Assembly (NCBI RefSeq): GCF_042650885.1
Contig: NZ_JBHSBU010000002.1
Coordinates: 233,122-297,121 of the forward strand
Direction of reading: 5' to 3'
Length of the DNA: 64,000 nt
Origin: Chitinimonas_A lacunae
GTDB lineage: Bacteria > Pseudomonadota > Gammaproteobacteria > Burkholderiales > Chitinimonadaceae
The position numbers and the translations under genes were made by a program. A model generated the notes under the pieces. That model was not told where the DNA came from. It ran no database searches and was given only the letters and a program-made list of their open reading frames with translations. Positions 36,335 through 45,495 of the stretch are shown here, one piece after another; the first letter of the stretch is position 1; each line of letters begins with the position of its first letter.

Positions 36335-37589
36335 CCCTATACCCTGCAAACCGAAGTCCCAACCGATAGATCTATCCGCTATTCCGGCTGAACTGCTGGA
36401 CCAATTTGGCAGCGGCCCGATGACGGCCGAAGCTATTCATGCCGCCACGCTCGCGTTCAAAAAAGCGCTCATTGAGCGAGCGCTGGGCGGGGAGATGAAT
36501 CACCATCTCGGCTACGCCCCGGGCAGCGCTAAGCCTGCCAGCGTGACGAAGCAGCGCAATGGCCGGGGTGCCAAGACCGTTCTGACCGAAGACGGGCCGA
36601 TCCGTATCGAAGTGCCGCGTGATCGCGAAGGCAGCTTCGAACCGGTTCTGGTCCCCAAACATGCACGACGCTTCACGGGCTTCGACGACAAGCTCATCGC
36701 GATGTACGCCCGAGGCATGACCGTGCGTGAGATTCAAGGCTTCCTGCTGGAGCAGTACGGCACCGAGGTCTCCCCCGACTTCATCAGTTCCGTGACCGAC
36801 GAGGTGATGGCCGAAGTCACCGCCTGGCAAGCCCGGCCCCTCGAACCGATGTATCCGGTCGTGTTCTTCGACGCGCTACGCGTGAAGATTCGCGAAGACG
36901 CTGTGGTGCGCAACAAGGCCGTCTATCTGGCACTAGGCATTCTGCCTGACGGCACGCGTGACATCCTGGGCCTGTGGATCGAAAGCACCGAAGGCGCCAA
37001 GTTCTGGATGAAAGTGTTCAACGATCTGAAGACCCGCGGTGTGGCCGACATGCTGATCGCCGTGACGGACGGACTCAAGGGCATGCCCGAAGCACTGGCC
37101 GCCGTGTTTCCTGCGACGACCCTGCAAACCTGCATTGTTCACCTGATTCGAAACAGCCTCGACTATGCGAGCTGGAAAGATCGCCAGTCACTGGCGGCCG
37201 CGATTCGCCCGATCTATACCGCCCCGAACGCAGAAACCGCCCAAGCCGAACTGGAGGCATTCGCCCAAGGACCGTGGGACCAGAAGTTTCCGCCAGGCAG
37301 CACCGCTTGGCGTCATGCGTGGGAGCGCGTGATTCCGTTCTTTGCCTTCCCACCCGGTATACGCAAAGTGATCTATACCACCAACGCCATCGAAAATATC
37401 AACGCGCAGCTACGCAAGATCATCAAGACTCGAGGCCACTTCCCGACAGACGAGGCCGCGACCAAACTGATCTGGCTCGCACTACGCAATATCACGGCAG
37501 ACTGGGGGCGTGCCGCTCACGATTGGAAGACGGCCATGAATCAGTTCGCTATCCTCTATGCCGATCGATTCAGTCGACCTGCTCTCTGA
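36324..37589 (+). CDS. IS256-family transposase (5' end altered)
   Basis: A 421-residue Mutator-type transposase, nearly full length. The catalytic residues are visible: Asp in VVFFDALRV, Asp in AVTDGLKGMPEALAAVFP and Glu in TTNAIENINAQLRK. The frame opens with TTG at 36324, inside the end of the upstream IS30, so the first about 10 codons are not original. Recognisable transposase sequence starts at IDLSAIPAELLDQF. The native start has probably been lost to the IS30 insertion, so expression is doubtful. Confidence 0.88.
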   Translation: MNSPPIPCKPKSQPIDLSAIPAELLDQFGSGPMTAEAIHAATLAFKKALIERALGGEMNHHLGYAPGSAKPASVTKQRNGRGAKTVLTEDGPIRIEVPRDREGSFEPVLVPKHARRFTGFDDKLIAMYARGMTVREIQGFLLEQYGTEVSPDFISSVTDEVMAEVTAWQARPLEPMYPVVFFDALRVKIREDAVVRNKAVYLALGILPDGTRDILGLWIESTEGAKFWMKVFNDLKTRGVADMLIAVTDGLKGMPEALAAVFPATTLQTCIVHLIRNSLDYASWKDRQSLAAAIRPIYTAPNAETAQAELEAFAQGPWDQKFPPGSTAWRHAWERVIPFFAFPPGIRKVIYTTNAIENINAQLRKIIKTRGHFPTDEAATKLIWLALRNITADWGRAAHDWKTAMNQFAILYADRFSRPAL

Positions 37590-37629
37590 ATCTCTGTCCC
37601 GCCTTCAACACGGAATTGCTGACAGACCC
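36335..37629 (+). mobile_element. IS256-family element, left end missing
   Basis: The right terminal repeat lies at 37602-37629 (CCTTCAACACGGAATTGCTG and on to GACCC). It matches a second copy at 37863-37890 in 23 of 28 bases. No matching left terminus is seen; the element begins abruptly at the IS30 border. Confidence 0.65.
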
Positions 37630-37831
37630 CGCCAATGGCCTATTGCGCCAATATTTCCCCAAAGGATCACCCTTGGATAAATTGCGAGAGGCCGATGTTC
37701 ACTTTGCTATGCAGCGCTTAAATACTCGCCCACAAAAGCGGTTTGGCTATGTGGCGCCCCTGCAACAATTCGAAAAACTGACGGGAATGACGCAAGTCCA
37801 TCATTTAATTGGAATTGCACTTCGAAATTGA
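37630..37831 (+). pseudogene. IS30-family transposase C-terminal scrap
   Basis: It reads NGLLRQYFPKGSPLDKL and then LNTRPQKRFGYVAP, the end of an IS30 transposase different from the intact copy, with a stop at 37831. It is followed by an IS30-type terminus (TTGCACTTCGAAATTGAATT) that resembles the right end of the intact copy. The N-terminal two thirds are gone. Confidence 0.8.
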
Positions 37832-37862
37832 ATTCACCGGGTCTCCTGGAAAGAAGGATATG

Positions 37863-37890
37863 CCTTAAACACGAAATTACTGACACTCCC
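37863..37890 (+). repeat. Relic IS256-type right terminal repeat
   Basis: CCTTAAACACGAAATTACTG and on to CTCCC is a diverged copy of the terminus at 37602-37629 (five mismatches in 28). No transposase is attached. It marks an older IS256 element into which, or next to which, the IS30 scrap was placed. Confidence 0.6.
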
Positions 37891-37917
37891 GAAATCTTCC
37901 ATAGACTCTAGATCATT

Positions 37918-40350
37918 TTAATAGCCATTTTTATGACTTAGGAGCTTCAACCCATTCCCCACCACCAACAAACTCGCCCCCACATCCGCAAACACTGCCA
38001 TCCACATCGTCCCCATCCCCGCGACGGTCAGCGCCAGAAAAACCAGCTTAATTCCCAACGCCAGCGCGATATTCTGCATCAGCACCGCTGATGTCTTCCT
38101 CGACAGCCGAATAAACGCCGGAATCTTGCGCAAATCATCATCCATCAATGCCACATCAGCGGCTTCGATGGCGGTATCGGTCCCGGCTGCACCCATCGCG
38201 AAGCCGATATCGGCACGCGCCAGGGCCGGGGCGTCGTTGATGCCGTCGCCGACCATGCCGACGCTGCCACCTTGGCCGACCAACTCCGCGATGGCCTTGT
38301 CCTTATCCTCCGGCAGCAGTTCCGCCCGCACTTCATCGATGCCCAGTTGATCCGCGATCGCCGCAGCCGTATGTCGGTTGTCGCCCGACAGCATCAGCGT
38401 CTTCACACCAAGTCTGTGCAGCTCAGCAATCGCTTGCCGGCTGTTGTCCTTGATCGTATCGGCAACCCCAAACATGGCCAGGATGCGTGACTCATCCGCG
38501 AGCAACACCACCGTCTTGCCTTGGCGCTCCAGCGTTTCGAGACGAGAGGCGATGGTTTCCACGTCGTGGCCCAGCTCCCGCATCAAGCGCACGTTGCCCA
38601 GATGGTGGCGCTTTCCCTCGACCCGTCCGCTCACGCCTCGCCCCGGCAATGCGGTAAATGCCTCGACCGCTTGTGCTTCCTGCACGTTTGCCGCGATGGC
38701 TTTGGAGATCGGATGGTCGGACCGTGCTGCCAGCGCCACGGCCAGCTTCAGCACGGCCTCCTGATCAAGCCCAGCGAGCGCCACGGTTTCTGTCAGGACC
38801 GGCTTGCCGTGCGTCAAGGTTCCGGTCTTGTCGAGGGCGAGCCAGCGCAGTCGTTTGCCTTGCTCAAGGTAGACTCCGCCTTTCACCAGCAGCCCTTGCC
38901 GTGCCGCGTTGGCAAGACCGCTGACCAAGGTGACGGGCGTTGAAATCACCAGCGCGCATGGGCAGGCAATGACCAGCAGGACCAGTGCCTTGTAAATCCA
39001 GTCGAGCCAGCCGCCGCCCAGCCACAGCGGCGGAATCAGCGCCACGAGCAGCGCCAGTACGAACACTGTCGGCGTATAGATTTCAGCGAAGCGATCGACA
39101 AAGCGCTGAGTCGGCGCTCGGCTGCCCTGGGCCGCCTCGACGGCGTGGATGATGCGGGACAGCGTCGAATCATCCGCTCGCGCCATCACCTCGTAATCGA
39201 GTTCGCCATCCTGGTTGATGGTGCCGGCGAACAGGCTGTCGCCCACGGCCTTGTCCACCGGCACGCTCTCGCCTGTTACTGGCGCCTGGTTCACGCTGGA
39301 ATTGCCACGTACCACTCTTCCGTCGAGTGCCACCCGCTCGCCCGGCTTGAGGCGGACCCGCGCACCGATGGCGACTTCCTTGGCATCGACCAGCTTCCAC
39401 GCCCCATCGGCCTGCCGCACCAGTGCCTGCTCAGGCGCCAAGGCCATCAAGCTGCGGATCGCATTGCGGGCGCGGTCGAGCGACGCGGCTTCAATCCGCT
39501 CGGCCAGCGCGAAAAGCACCATCACCATCGCGGCTTCCGGCCACTGACCGATCAGGAAAGCGCCGGTGACGGCAATCGTCATCAGGGCATTGATATTGAG
39601 ATTGCGGTGCTTGAGGGAAATCCAGCCTTTCTTGTAAGTGGTCAATCCACTTCCCAGCACCGCCGCCAGCGCCAGCAATGACGGCAACCACGGCTCGGCC
39701 AGCCCGGCCCAATGAGCGATTTCCGAACCCAGCGCCGCTACGCCGGCGAGCGCCAGCGGCCACCAGGGCTTGGGCGGGTCGGCCGGCAGCTCGCTCGTGT
39801 TGCCGCGCTGCTCGTCCAGCAGTTCCGGCGAAAAACCCAATTCACGGATTGCAGCCAGAATCGGCTCCAGCGCTGCCGCACCATGCTCGACTGTCAGCGT
39901 ACGCGATATCAGGTTGAATTCCACTGCCCCGACTCCGTCGAGCCGGCTTAGCTGGTCGTGGATCAGACGCTCTTCCACCGGGCAATCCATCTGCATCACG
40001 CGGATGACACTGCGCCCTGGGTGGCGTACCGGTTCGGCGCTCATGCCGAGTTCGGCGATGGCCGCGACGATGGGGTCAGTGGAAGGCAAATTGTGGTGAA
40101 CGGCAAGACGGCGCTGCATCAGGTCGAAGTCGAGGCTGATCACGCCGTCGAGATCGGCCAGGCGCTTGCGGATCAGCGCTTCTTCGGTGGGACAGTCCAT
40201 TGCCGCAATCTGGAATCGGGCGATCCGGCTGGGCGCAGCGGGCGGAACGGGACGGCTTGGCGCCAGCGTTGGCTTCACACCGGACAAGGGACGGTAACGC
40301 GCTGCAATGGGTGTTTCGGTGCAGTGATCGTGATCGCAGCAGTCGCGCAT
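37918..40350 (-). CDS. zntA: Zn/Cd/Pb-exporting P1B-type ATPase
   Basis: A heavy-metal efflux pump of the inner membrane, about 810 residues from ATG 40350. The N-terminus is Cys/His-rich (MRDCCDHDHC), followed by two HMA-like domains that each carry MDCPxEE in place of the usual CxxC. Then come membrane helices, TGES (actuator), the CPC metal site in VIACPCALVIS, the phosphorylation site DKTGTLTHGK, the SDHPISKAI nucleotide site and GDGINDAPALARADIG. The CPC motif and C-terminal MWMAVFADVGASLLVVGNGLKL fit the Zn2+/Cd2+/Pb2+ subgroup. The open frame extends to a TTG at 40401, but that lies inside the promoter; ATG 40350 has GAGGAT in front and is preferred. A MerR-type promoter directly upstream indicates metal induction. 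Confidence 0.93.
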   Translation of the reverse strand: MRDCCDHDHCTETPIAARYRPLSGVKPTLAPSRPVPPAAPSRIARFQIAAMDCPTEEALIRKRLADLDGVISLDFDLMQRRLAVHHNLPSTDPIVAAIAELGMSAEPVRHPGRSVIRVMQMDCPVEERLIHDQLSRLDGVGAVEFNLISRTLTVEHGAAALEPILAAIRELGFSPELLDEQRGNTSELPADPPKPWWPLALAGVAALGSEIAHWAGLAEPWLPSLLALAAVLGSGLTTYKKGWISLKHRNLNINALMTIAVTGAFLIGQWPEAAMVMVLFALAERIEAASLDRARNAIRSLMALAPEQALVRQADGAWKLVDAKEVAIGARVRLKPGERVALDGRVVRGNSSVNQAPVTGESVPVDKAVGDSLFAGTINQDGELDYEVMARADDSTLSRIIHAVEAAQGSRAPTQRFVDRFAEIYTPTVFVLALLVALIPPLWLGGGWLDWIYKALVLLVIACPCALVISTPVTLVSGLANAARQGLLVKGGVYLEQGKRLRWLALDKTGTLTHGKPVLTETVALAGLDQEAVLKLAVALAARSDHPISKAIAANVQEAQAVEAFTALPGRGVSGRVEGKRHHLGNVRLMRELGHDVETIASRLETLERQGKTVVLLADESRILAMFGVADTIKDNSRQAIAELHRLGVKTLMLSGDNRHTAAAIADQLGIDEVRAELLPEDKDKAIAELVGQGGSVGMVGDGINDAPALARADIGFAMGAAGTDTAIEAADVALMDDDLRKIPAFIRLSRKTSAVLMQNIALALGIKLVFLALTVAGMGTMWMAVFADVGASLLVVGNGLKLLSHKNGY

Positions 40351-40381
40351 GGCGCCATCCTCGTGTCGAAAGTCTGGACAG

Positions 40382-40412
40382 ATTTCACACCCTGTAGTCA
40401 ATACAGGGTCAA
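40382..40412 (-). promoter_or_regulatory. CadR/PbrR/ZntR-type promoter and operator of the ATPase
   Basis: On the minus strand, -35 TTGACC (40412-40407) and -10 TGAAAT (40387-40382) are separated by 19 bases, the over-long spacer typical of MerR-family activation. The spacer region holds a perfect 8-bp dyad, ACCCTGTA-N5-TACAGGGT (40389-40409), close to the known CadR/PbrR operators. The ATPase start is about 32 bases downstream. Confidence 0.85.
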
Positions 40413-40507
40413 GCGCACAGGGAAGAAAATTTAGGGTTCAGGCCGACTTGAACGGTGGTTGTTGCATGTCGGAAGAAGAGGGAGAAAGAAATAGAAAATT
40501 AAAAGAC

Positions 40508-40535
40508 AAAGGCTCGCAATGCATGACGAGCCTTT
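40508..40535 (-). terminator. Terminator of the ankyrin-SUFU gene
   Basis: A 9-bp perfect stem (AAAGGCTCG / CGAGCCTTT) with a 10-base loop lies 27 bases beyond the stop of the minus-strand ankyrin gene. On that strand it is followed by a T-rich tract (TTTGTCTTTT). Confidence 0.75.
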
Positions 40536-40561
40536 TAGTAGATTTATATGGTTTTCTGCTT

Positions 40562-41617
40562 TCAGACAGCAGAAGCCCGATCAAGCCTTGCCACGGGTTC
40601 GATGCCCCGGGCGTTGAGCGCATCGAGCAGTTCGTCGACACCCCGATCCTTGGCCATCCGCACTTCTTCGGCAAACAGCGGGAAGATCAGATAGTAGGCA
40701 GCGCTGATCTCGTCGCTGATATCGCACCAGCCGGCATCGGAATTGTCGCGAACGAGCAGGACGCCCTGGAATGGCGTATCGGGCAGACGGGGCAGCTTGG
40801 GGTCTTCGCTGGACAGGACCAGACAGCCTTCATCGGGTTGCAACGGGCCAAGCGGCAGGACAGCCGCCAGCCAGTCAAACAGCGCCAGTGCCCAGGCGCC
40901 GGTCGGATCGGGCAGCCAGTGGCCCGGCAGATACATCAGCAATTCGACCAGATGGGCCATCTCGTCGCGGTTGGCGGCCACGCGGCCGGCCAGCCCTACA
41001 CTCATGATGGCGCGGCGGTCGCCCACGGTCGCCAGCCACAGCGGCAGTCGGCTTTGTTCGAGCCGATGGATGTCGGGATAGGCTGCCTTGAGATGCTGAT
41101 GCAGGGTCTTGGCGTAATCGCCGGCGGCGCTGCCGTTGGCGAGCAGCCAATCGGCGATTTCATCCTGGCCCTGATCGCGGGCAAAGGAAGCGGGGGAACG
41201 TGAAGGGGAGCCGAAACCGACATCGAGCCGGGCGCCTTTGCTGACCAGCAGCTGCACGATATCGAGCGAGCCGCCGTAGATGGCATTGATCAGCGGGGTG
41301 GCGCGCACACCAGCGCCCCGGTTGACGTCGGCGCCGCGGCTGATCAGCCAGCGGGCCGCTTCGAGGCTGCCGTGGCCGGCGGCGCTGTCGAGCGGGGTCT
41401 CGCCTGAGCTTTGGTTTTCGATATCGATCGGCAGGCCAGCCGTGACCAGCCACTCGATAATCGATACCTGGTTCTTGCGGGCAGCGATATGTAACCAGCT
41501 CTCGCCGTTGATATGGGTGGTCAGCAACTGCGGCTGCCGCCGCAGGGTTTCGCCCACCGTGGCGGCGTCGCCTTCTTCGATGGCTTGATAGATCTTCTTG
41601 GCCGTTTCCTTGCTCAT
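40562..41617 (-). CDS. Ankyrin-repeat and SUFU-domain protein, putative immunity
   Basis: A 351-residue cytoplasmic protein. Residues about 1-165 form four to five ankyrin repeats (GESWLHIAARKNQVSIIEWL, ETPLDSAAGHGSLEAARWLI, ATPLINAIYGGSLDIVQLLV). Residues about 170-345 look like a SUFU (suppressor of fused) domain: ATVGDRRAIMSVGLAG, ELLMYLPGHW and a FQGVLLVRDN strand. Both domain types are known as immunity proteins in bacterial polymorphic toxin systems, and the fusion is recurrent there. There is no adjacent toxin, so it would be an orphan, perhaps left behind by the IS-mediated rearrangements nearby. An AGGG ribosome site precedes ATG 41617. Confidence 0.75.
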   Translation of the reverse strand: MSKETAKKIYQAIEEGDAATVGETLRRQPQLLTTHINGESWLHIAARKNQVSIIEWLVTAGLPIDIENQSSGETPLDSAAGHGSLEAARWLISRGADVNRGAGVRATPLINAIYGGSLDIVQLLVSKGARLDVGFGSPSRSPASFARDQGQDEIADWLLANGSAAGDYAKTLHQHLKAAYPDIHRLEQSRLPLWLATVGDRRAIMSVGLAGRVAANRDEMAHLVELLMYLPGHWLPDPTGAWALALFDWLAAVLPLGPLQPDEGCLVLSSEDPKLPRLPDTPFQGVLLVRDNSDAGWCDISDEISAAYYLIFPLFAEEVRMAKDRGVDELLDALNARGIEPVARLDRASAV

Positions 41618-41889
41618 CCCTATCCCCTATTACCCGACTGATCGGTGCGCCGACCCGGATAGCGGGCGGCAATTGCGCGTTTAAAGCATCAGTCTAGCTG
41701 TTGCCATGCAATTTATATATCAGTCCGACAGGAACGATACAGTTGAGTCATCAGCTCATGCGGCCAGATTCGGCCAGCAAGGCGCTATCATTAGCGGGCT
41801 GCCTCGGTGGCACGGTAATTTTCCAACCTTTGTCGATCGGCAATACCGCACCAGGCTGCGCCTTCTGCCGATATTTTTCCTTTGCCCGC

Positions 41890-42996
41890 ATGCATCCGAC
41901 CTCTGTTCCTCCGACCGCCGTGGCCGTTCTGCCGGCCAATATTGTCGATCGCGACCAGCGCTGGATCGGCGAATGGCTCAATGAATACCGCAACTCGCCC
42001 AATACCCATGCGGTGTATCAGAAAGAGGCGCGCCGGCTGCTGTTATGGCTGCATCATCAGGGCCTGGCGCTGGCGCAGTTGCGGCGCCAGCATCTACAGG
42101 AATACGAAGCCTTTCTGGCCACGCCTCCCGCCGACTGGTGCGGCCCGGCCCGGCCGCTTGGCCACCCGCAGTGGCGGCCGTTCAGTGGTCCGCTGGCGCC
42201 GCGCAGTATCGAACTCGCGCTGCGTTCGCTGAAGAGTCTGTTTGTCTATCTCGAAGCCGAAGGTCATCTGACCCGCAATCCGCTGGCTGCCCGGGCACGG
42301 CTGCGTACCGGCCGCAGCAGCACGCCGCGCCGGGTGGTGCGCTATCTGAGCCGGGCCGATATGGCGATTCTGCTCGACTATCTCGACAACCTGCCGCGCG
42401 ATACACCGCGTCAGACCGAGCACTATCTGCGGGCGCGCTGGTTGTTGCTGCTGCTCTACGGCACGATGATCCGCCGCAGCGAGACCATCGGCCATGCCGG
42501 CCAGTTGCGGCGTCAGGATGACGCCCATTGGCTCAGCGTGATCGGCAAAGGCGGCAAGCCACGCGATGTGCCGCTGCCGCCGCCGTTATTGGAAGCGCTG
42601 GCCGATTACCGGCGCCATAAGGGTCTGTCGCCCTGGCCTCGCGGCGGTGACGAGACGCCGCTCCTGATGCGGATCGCCTCGATGGCGCCGGTGGCGGCCA
42701 AGCATGTCTATCTGATCGTCCGTACGCTGTGCCTGGGCGCCGCCGCCCACGCCCAGCAGCGTGGCGAACTTGAAAGCGCCCAGCGGCTGCGCCAGGCGTC
42801 CACCCACTGGTTGCGCCATACCGGGGCGTCCCACCTGGCGGAAACGGTCGATCTCAAGGTCTTGCAGGACAATCTGGGCCACGCCAGCATCGCGACCACC
42901 GGCCTCTACCGTCATGTGGAAGACCGGGCCAGACATGCGGCAACGCTTGCGGGTTTCAGCTTGCCCAGCCAGGGGCAGGATAAAATCAAAGAGTGA
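41890..42996 (+). CDS. Tyrosine recombinase / integrase
   Basis: A site-specific recombinase of the phage-integrase family, about 368 residues from ATG 41890. An N-terminal SAM-like core-binding domain (about residues 20-150) precedes the catalytic domain. Visible catalytic elements are Arg in MIRRSETIG, Lys in GKGGKPRDVPLP, HWLRHTGASHL, and the C-terminal LGHASIATTGLYRH with the nucleophilic Tyr. The frame is open further upstream (ATG 41758, TTG 41701), but those extra residues do not resemble the family. No tRNA or att core is seen beside it. It resembles XerC/D-like chromosomal or island recombinases; the substrate is unknown. Confidence 0.9.
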   Translation: MHPTSVPPTAVAVLPANIVDRDQRWIGEWLNEYRNSPNTHAVYQKEARRLLLWLHHQGLALAQLRRQHLQEYEAFLATPPADWCGPARPLGHPQWRPFSGPLAPRSIELALRSLKSLFVYLEAEGHLTRNPLAARARLRTGRSSTPRRVVRYLSRADMAILLDYLDNLPRDTPRQTEHYLRARWLLLLLYGTMIRRSETIGHAGQLRRQDDAHWLSVIGKGGKPRDVPLPPPLLEALADYRRHKGLSPWPRGGDETPLLMRIASMAPVAAKHVYLIVRTLCLGAAAHAQQRGELESAQRLRQASTHWLRHTGASHLAETVDLKVLQDNLGHASIATTGLYRHVEDRARHAATLAGFSLPSQGQDKIKE

Positions 42997-43046
42997 AAAT
43001 ATTTTAAATATTCTCACTTTGGCGCGCTCTGTCTTGCAGAGCTTTT
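42992..43046 (+). terminator. Two adjacent hairpins after the integrase
   Basis: An AT-rich 13-bp inverted repeat with one mismatch (42992-43018) overlaps the integrase stop. Next is a GC-richer stem GCTCTG/CAGAGC (43026-43042) followed by TTTT, a small intrinsic terminator. Confidence 0.55.
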
Positions 43047-43137
43047 GCAGATTAGTTTCCAATGGTTGAACCAGCCCCGCCAGGACAGTCCGGGCATCGG
43101 TGAGCAGATATGGTTAAAACTTCACCGATGCAGCGGC

Positions 43138-43749
43138 TCACTCGCAAATCTGCTTCTGATTTCCAGCCCAAGGTTTGCGCAGCATGATGGTGGCGGTGTC
43201 CCAGGCATCCCAGCTCGACGGGTCGTCGAAGCTGAAATTGGGCGAGGTGCCATCGGCCACGATGCCGGTCAGGGTCCAGATGCCGGCACCGGCGCCCTGG
43301 AGCGAGATGGCATTGCTGATGATCACATCGGTAAAGGGGCCGCTGCTGCTCAGGTTTTCCGCGCGCGGGATATAGACATCTTCGACGGCCGACAACTGCG
43401 ATACATCGGCGCGGAAGGCGCTGATCAGGCTCGAACCGATGCCTTGTTTCTTGAGCACCAGAAAACGCGGCGCCATGCGGCCTTCGGGGTTGGACATGAT
43501 GAAGTAGATATCGCGGTCGACCTTCTTGCTGGTCGCATTGGTGGCTTCGTAGGTGACGGTAAAGCCGACGGCGTCGAAGGCGGCTCCGTCGCAGGGCGAC
43601 ATCTTGGTATTGGTGGGGTATTTGGCCGTCAGCTTTTCGCCGGCGCTACCCTTGGGCATCGAGGCCACCACCTTCATGCTGTAGGCCGCCTGAGCCGGCA
43701 GTACCAACAGGGCAATCAGTAAGGTGGACAGTACGGTGGTTCTGCTCAT
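43138..43749 (-). CDS. Secreted/periplasmic protein of unknown function
   Basis: A 203-residue protein with a clear Sec signal peptide (MSRTTVLSTLLIALLVLPAQA, cleavage after AQA). The mature part is beta-rich and of even composition, with one Cys early (MSPCDG) and one at the very end (KQICE), which could form a disulfide. A GGAGA ribosome site precedes the ATG. No family is recognised. It is divergent from the RCC1 gene, with which it may share a regulatory region. Confidence 0.75.
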   Translation of the reverse strand: MSRTTVLSTLLIALLVLPAQAAYSMKVVASMPKGSAGEKLTAKYPTNTKMSPCDGAAFDAVGFTVTYEATNATSKKVDRDIYFIMSNPEGRMAPRFLVLKKQGIGSSLISAFRADVSQLSAVEDVYIPRAENLSSSGPFTDVIISNAISLQGAGAGIWTLTGIVADGTSPNFSFDDPSSWDAWDTATIMLRKPWAGNQKQICE

Positions 43750-43905
43750 AAGCCTGATTCTCCATCACTGGGCGGTACTGCCAGCAACCGCCCTGTTTTA
43801 GCACACGACTTGTCGCAAAGCCGCATTCTGGCAATAGCACCACGCTCAGACGCTACCGCTTCGACTACAGTGCCGGGTTTGCTTCTATATACAACAAACC
43901 TCCCT

Positions 43906-45495
43906 ATGCTCCGCTACCTGACGCTGCTTTGTCTGCCTTTATTGTCACTAGCTGCCGTACCACCGGCCGTTTCTGCCGGCGGCCGCTACAGTCTGGCGCT
44001 CGATCGCGACGGTCAGGTCTTTGCCTGGGGCGACGGCAGCAACGGTCAGTTGGGCGGCATCGCCTCGGCTACCGTGCCACAGCCGCTGGGCCTGCGCGGA
44101 ATCGCCGCCTTGGCGGCTGGGCCGCTTCACGCAGTGGCGCTCGACCAGGGTGGTCAGGTCTGGACCTGGGGCGGCAATGCCCATGGTCAGCTCGGCGACG
44201 GCAGCCTGATCGATCGGGCAAATCCGCTTCGGGTCGAGGGCCTCGACCAGGTCAGCGCCGTAGCCGCCAGTGCCCGCACCAGTCTGGCCCTGCGGCGCGA
44301 CGGTAGCGTCTGGCACTGGGGTCATACCGGCACAGGATTGGCACCGCGTCCACTGCCGGTGGCGGGCCTCACCGATATCGTCGCCCTTGCCGCCGGCCAG
44401 GAACACTGGCTCGCGCTGCGCAGCGACGGCGTGGTGTTCAGCTGGGGCAACAGTCGTGATGGCCAGCTTGGCCTGGCCGACCCCAACACCGGCGCTACAC
44501 CGCAGCCGCTGCCGGGACTTGGCCCTGTCGTTGCCCTGGCCGGTGGTGAGCGTCATAGCGTGGCGCTGGGGCGTGATGGCCGGGTCTATGTCTGGGGCGA
44601 CAATCGCTATGGCCAGCTTGGCCTGGGTGATCTGGAACCACGTCATCAACCGGTCGCGCTGCCGGAGCTCGAAGCGATCATTGCCATCGCCGCAGGCAAC
44701 CAGCATACCCTGGCGCTGCGGCGCGACGGGACGGTTTGGGGCTGGGGCCGCAATGAGCATGGCCAGCTCGGTGCCGAAGCGCCACTGTTGGCGCCCTATC
44801 CCGTATGGCTGCCCGAAGCCGACTTCACCACCATGGTCGCGGCCGGCGAGCAGCATACGATGCTGTTGCGCAGCGACGGCCTGGTGCAGACCCTGGGCAG
44901 CAATCTGACCGGGCAGCTCGGTGATGGCACCCAGGTGACGCGTCATCGTCCGACCCTGGTTGCCCAATCTTCGCTGCAAGGTTTTCTCGACCTTGACCCG
45001 ACGCTGGCCAATCATGCGCTGGCACCTGAACAGCGGCCGCCTTTTCTGCTCAATGTCCACGCTAGCGGCCGGCGCCAGCAGCGTTCGCTGAGCGTGGAAC
45101 TCAAGCTGCCGTCGCGACCGAACCCGGGCGGTTATCACCTCTATGTCGGTGCCCGGCTGCCCAATGGCGACAATATCCAGCTGCTGTCGCCCGAACTGCG
45201 CGAGCAGATCTATCAGCGCAGCGGCTCCCATGGCTGGGTGCCGTATACGGGCGGCGCCCTGAAGCCGATGCTGGAAAATATCCTGCAAGACGACGCCCAA
45301 GCCCGGCTTACTGTCGACGTGCTGTCCGATCTCGATCTGGAGAAGTTTCTCGGCGCCCTGATCTACATCGGCTACGGCAGCAGCGACGCCGAGATGCTGC
45401 AGAGCTGCCGGCTGCGGGTGATCTATGTCGTTACCGACGAGAACGGCAATATCCCTGAAGGTCGCCGCCTGCCCAAATTGTTCTGCGACAACTAA
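43906..45495 (+). CDS. Secreted RCC1-repeat beta-propeller protein
   Basis: ATG 43906 is chosen because it gives a good signal peptide (MLRYLTLLCLPLLSLAAVPP), although the frame is open from 43810 and no clear ribosome site is seen. Seven RCC1-type repeats follow, each of the form AAGxxHxLALRxDGxVxxWGxNxxGQLG, enough for one seven-bladed propeller. The third repeat lacks the NxxGQLG turn. A C-terminal domain of about 170 residues (SLSVELKLPSRPNPGGYHLYVGARL and on) is not recognised. It would act in the periplasm or outside the cell. The stop overlaps the convergent KfrA-like gene by 4 bases. Confidence 0.85.
   Translation: MLRYLTLLCLPLLSLAAVPPAVSAGGRYSLALDRDGQVFAWGDGSNGQLGGIASATVPQPLGLRGIAALAAGPLHAVALDQGGQVWTWGGNAHGQLGDGSLIDRANPLRVEGLDQVSAVAASARTSLALRRDGSVWHWGHTGTGLAPRPLPVAGLTDIVALAAGQEHWLALRSDGVVFSWGNSRDGQLGLADPNTGATPQPLPGLGPVVALAGGERHSVALGRDGRVYVWGDNRYGQLGLGDLEPRHQPVALPELEAIIAIAAGNQHTLALRRDGTVWGWGRNEHGQLGAEAPLLAPYPVWLPEADFTTMVAAGEQHTMLLRSDGLVQTLGSNLTGQLGDGTQVTRHRPTLVAQSSLQGFLDLDPTLANHALAPEQRPPFLLNVHASGRRQQRSLSVELKLPSRPNPGGYHLYVGARLPNGDNIQLLSPELREQIYQRSGSHGWVPYTGGALKPMLENILQDDAQARLTVDVLSDLDLEKFLGALIYIGYGSSDAEMLQSCRLRVIYVVTDENGNIPEGRRLPKLFCDN

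Noticed and set aside
36974..37831. 285-codon plus-strand ORF overlapping the IS256 transposase
   Set aside because: Most of it is a shifted frame of the transposase; only the last about 70 codons (IS30 scrap) are meaningful and are listed separately.
43810..43905. Upstream extension of the RCC1 protein
   Set aside because: ATG 43906 gives a clean signal peptide at the very N-terminus; the extension would bury it.
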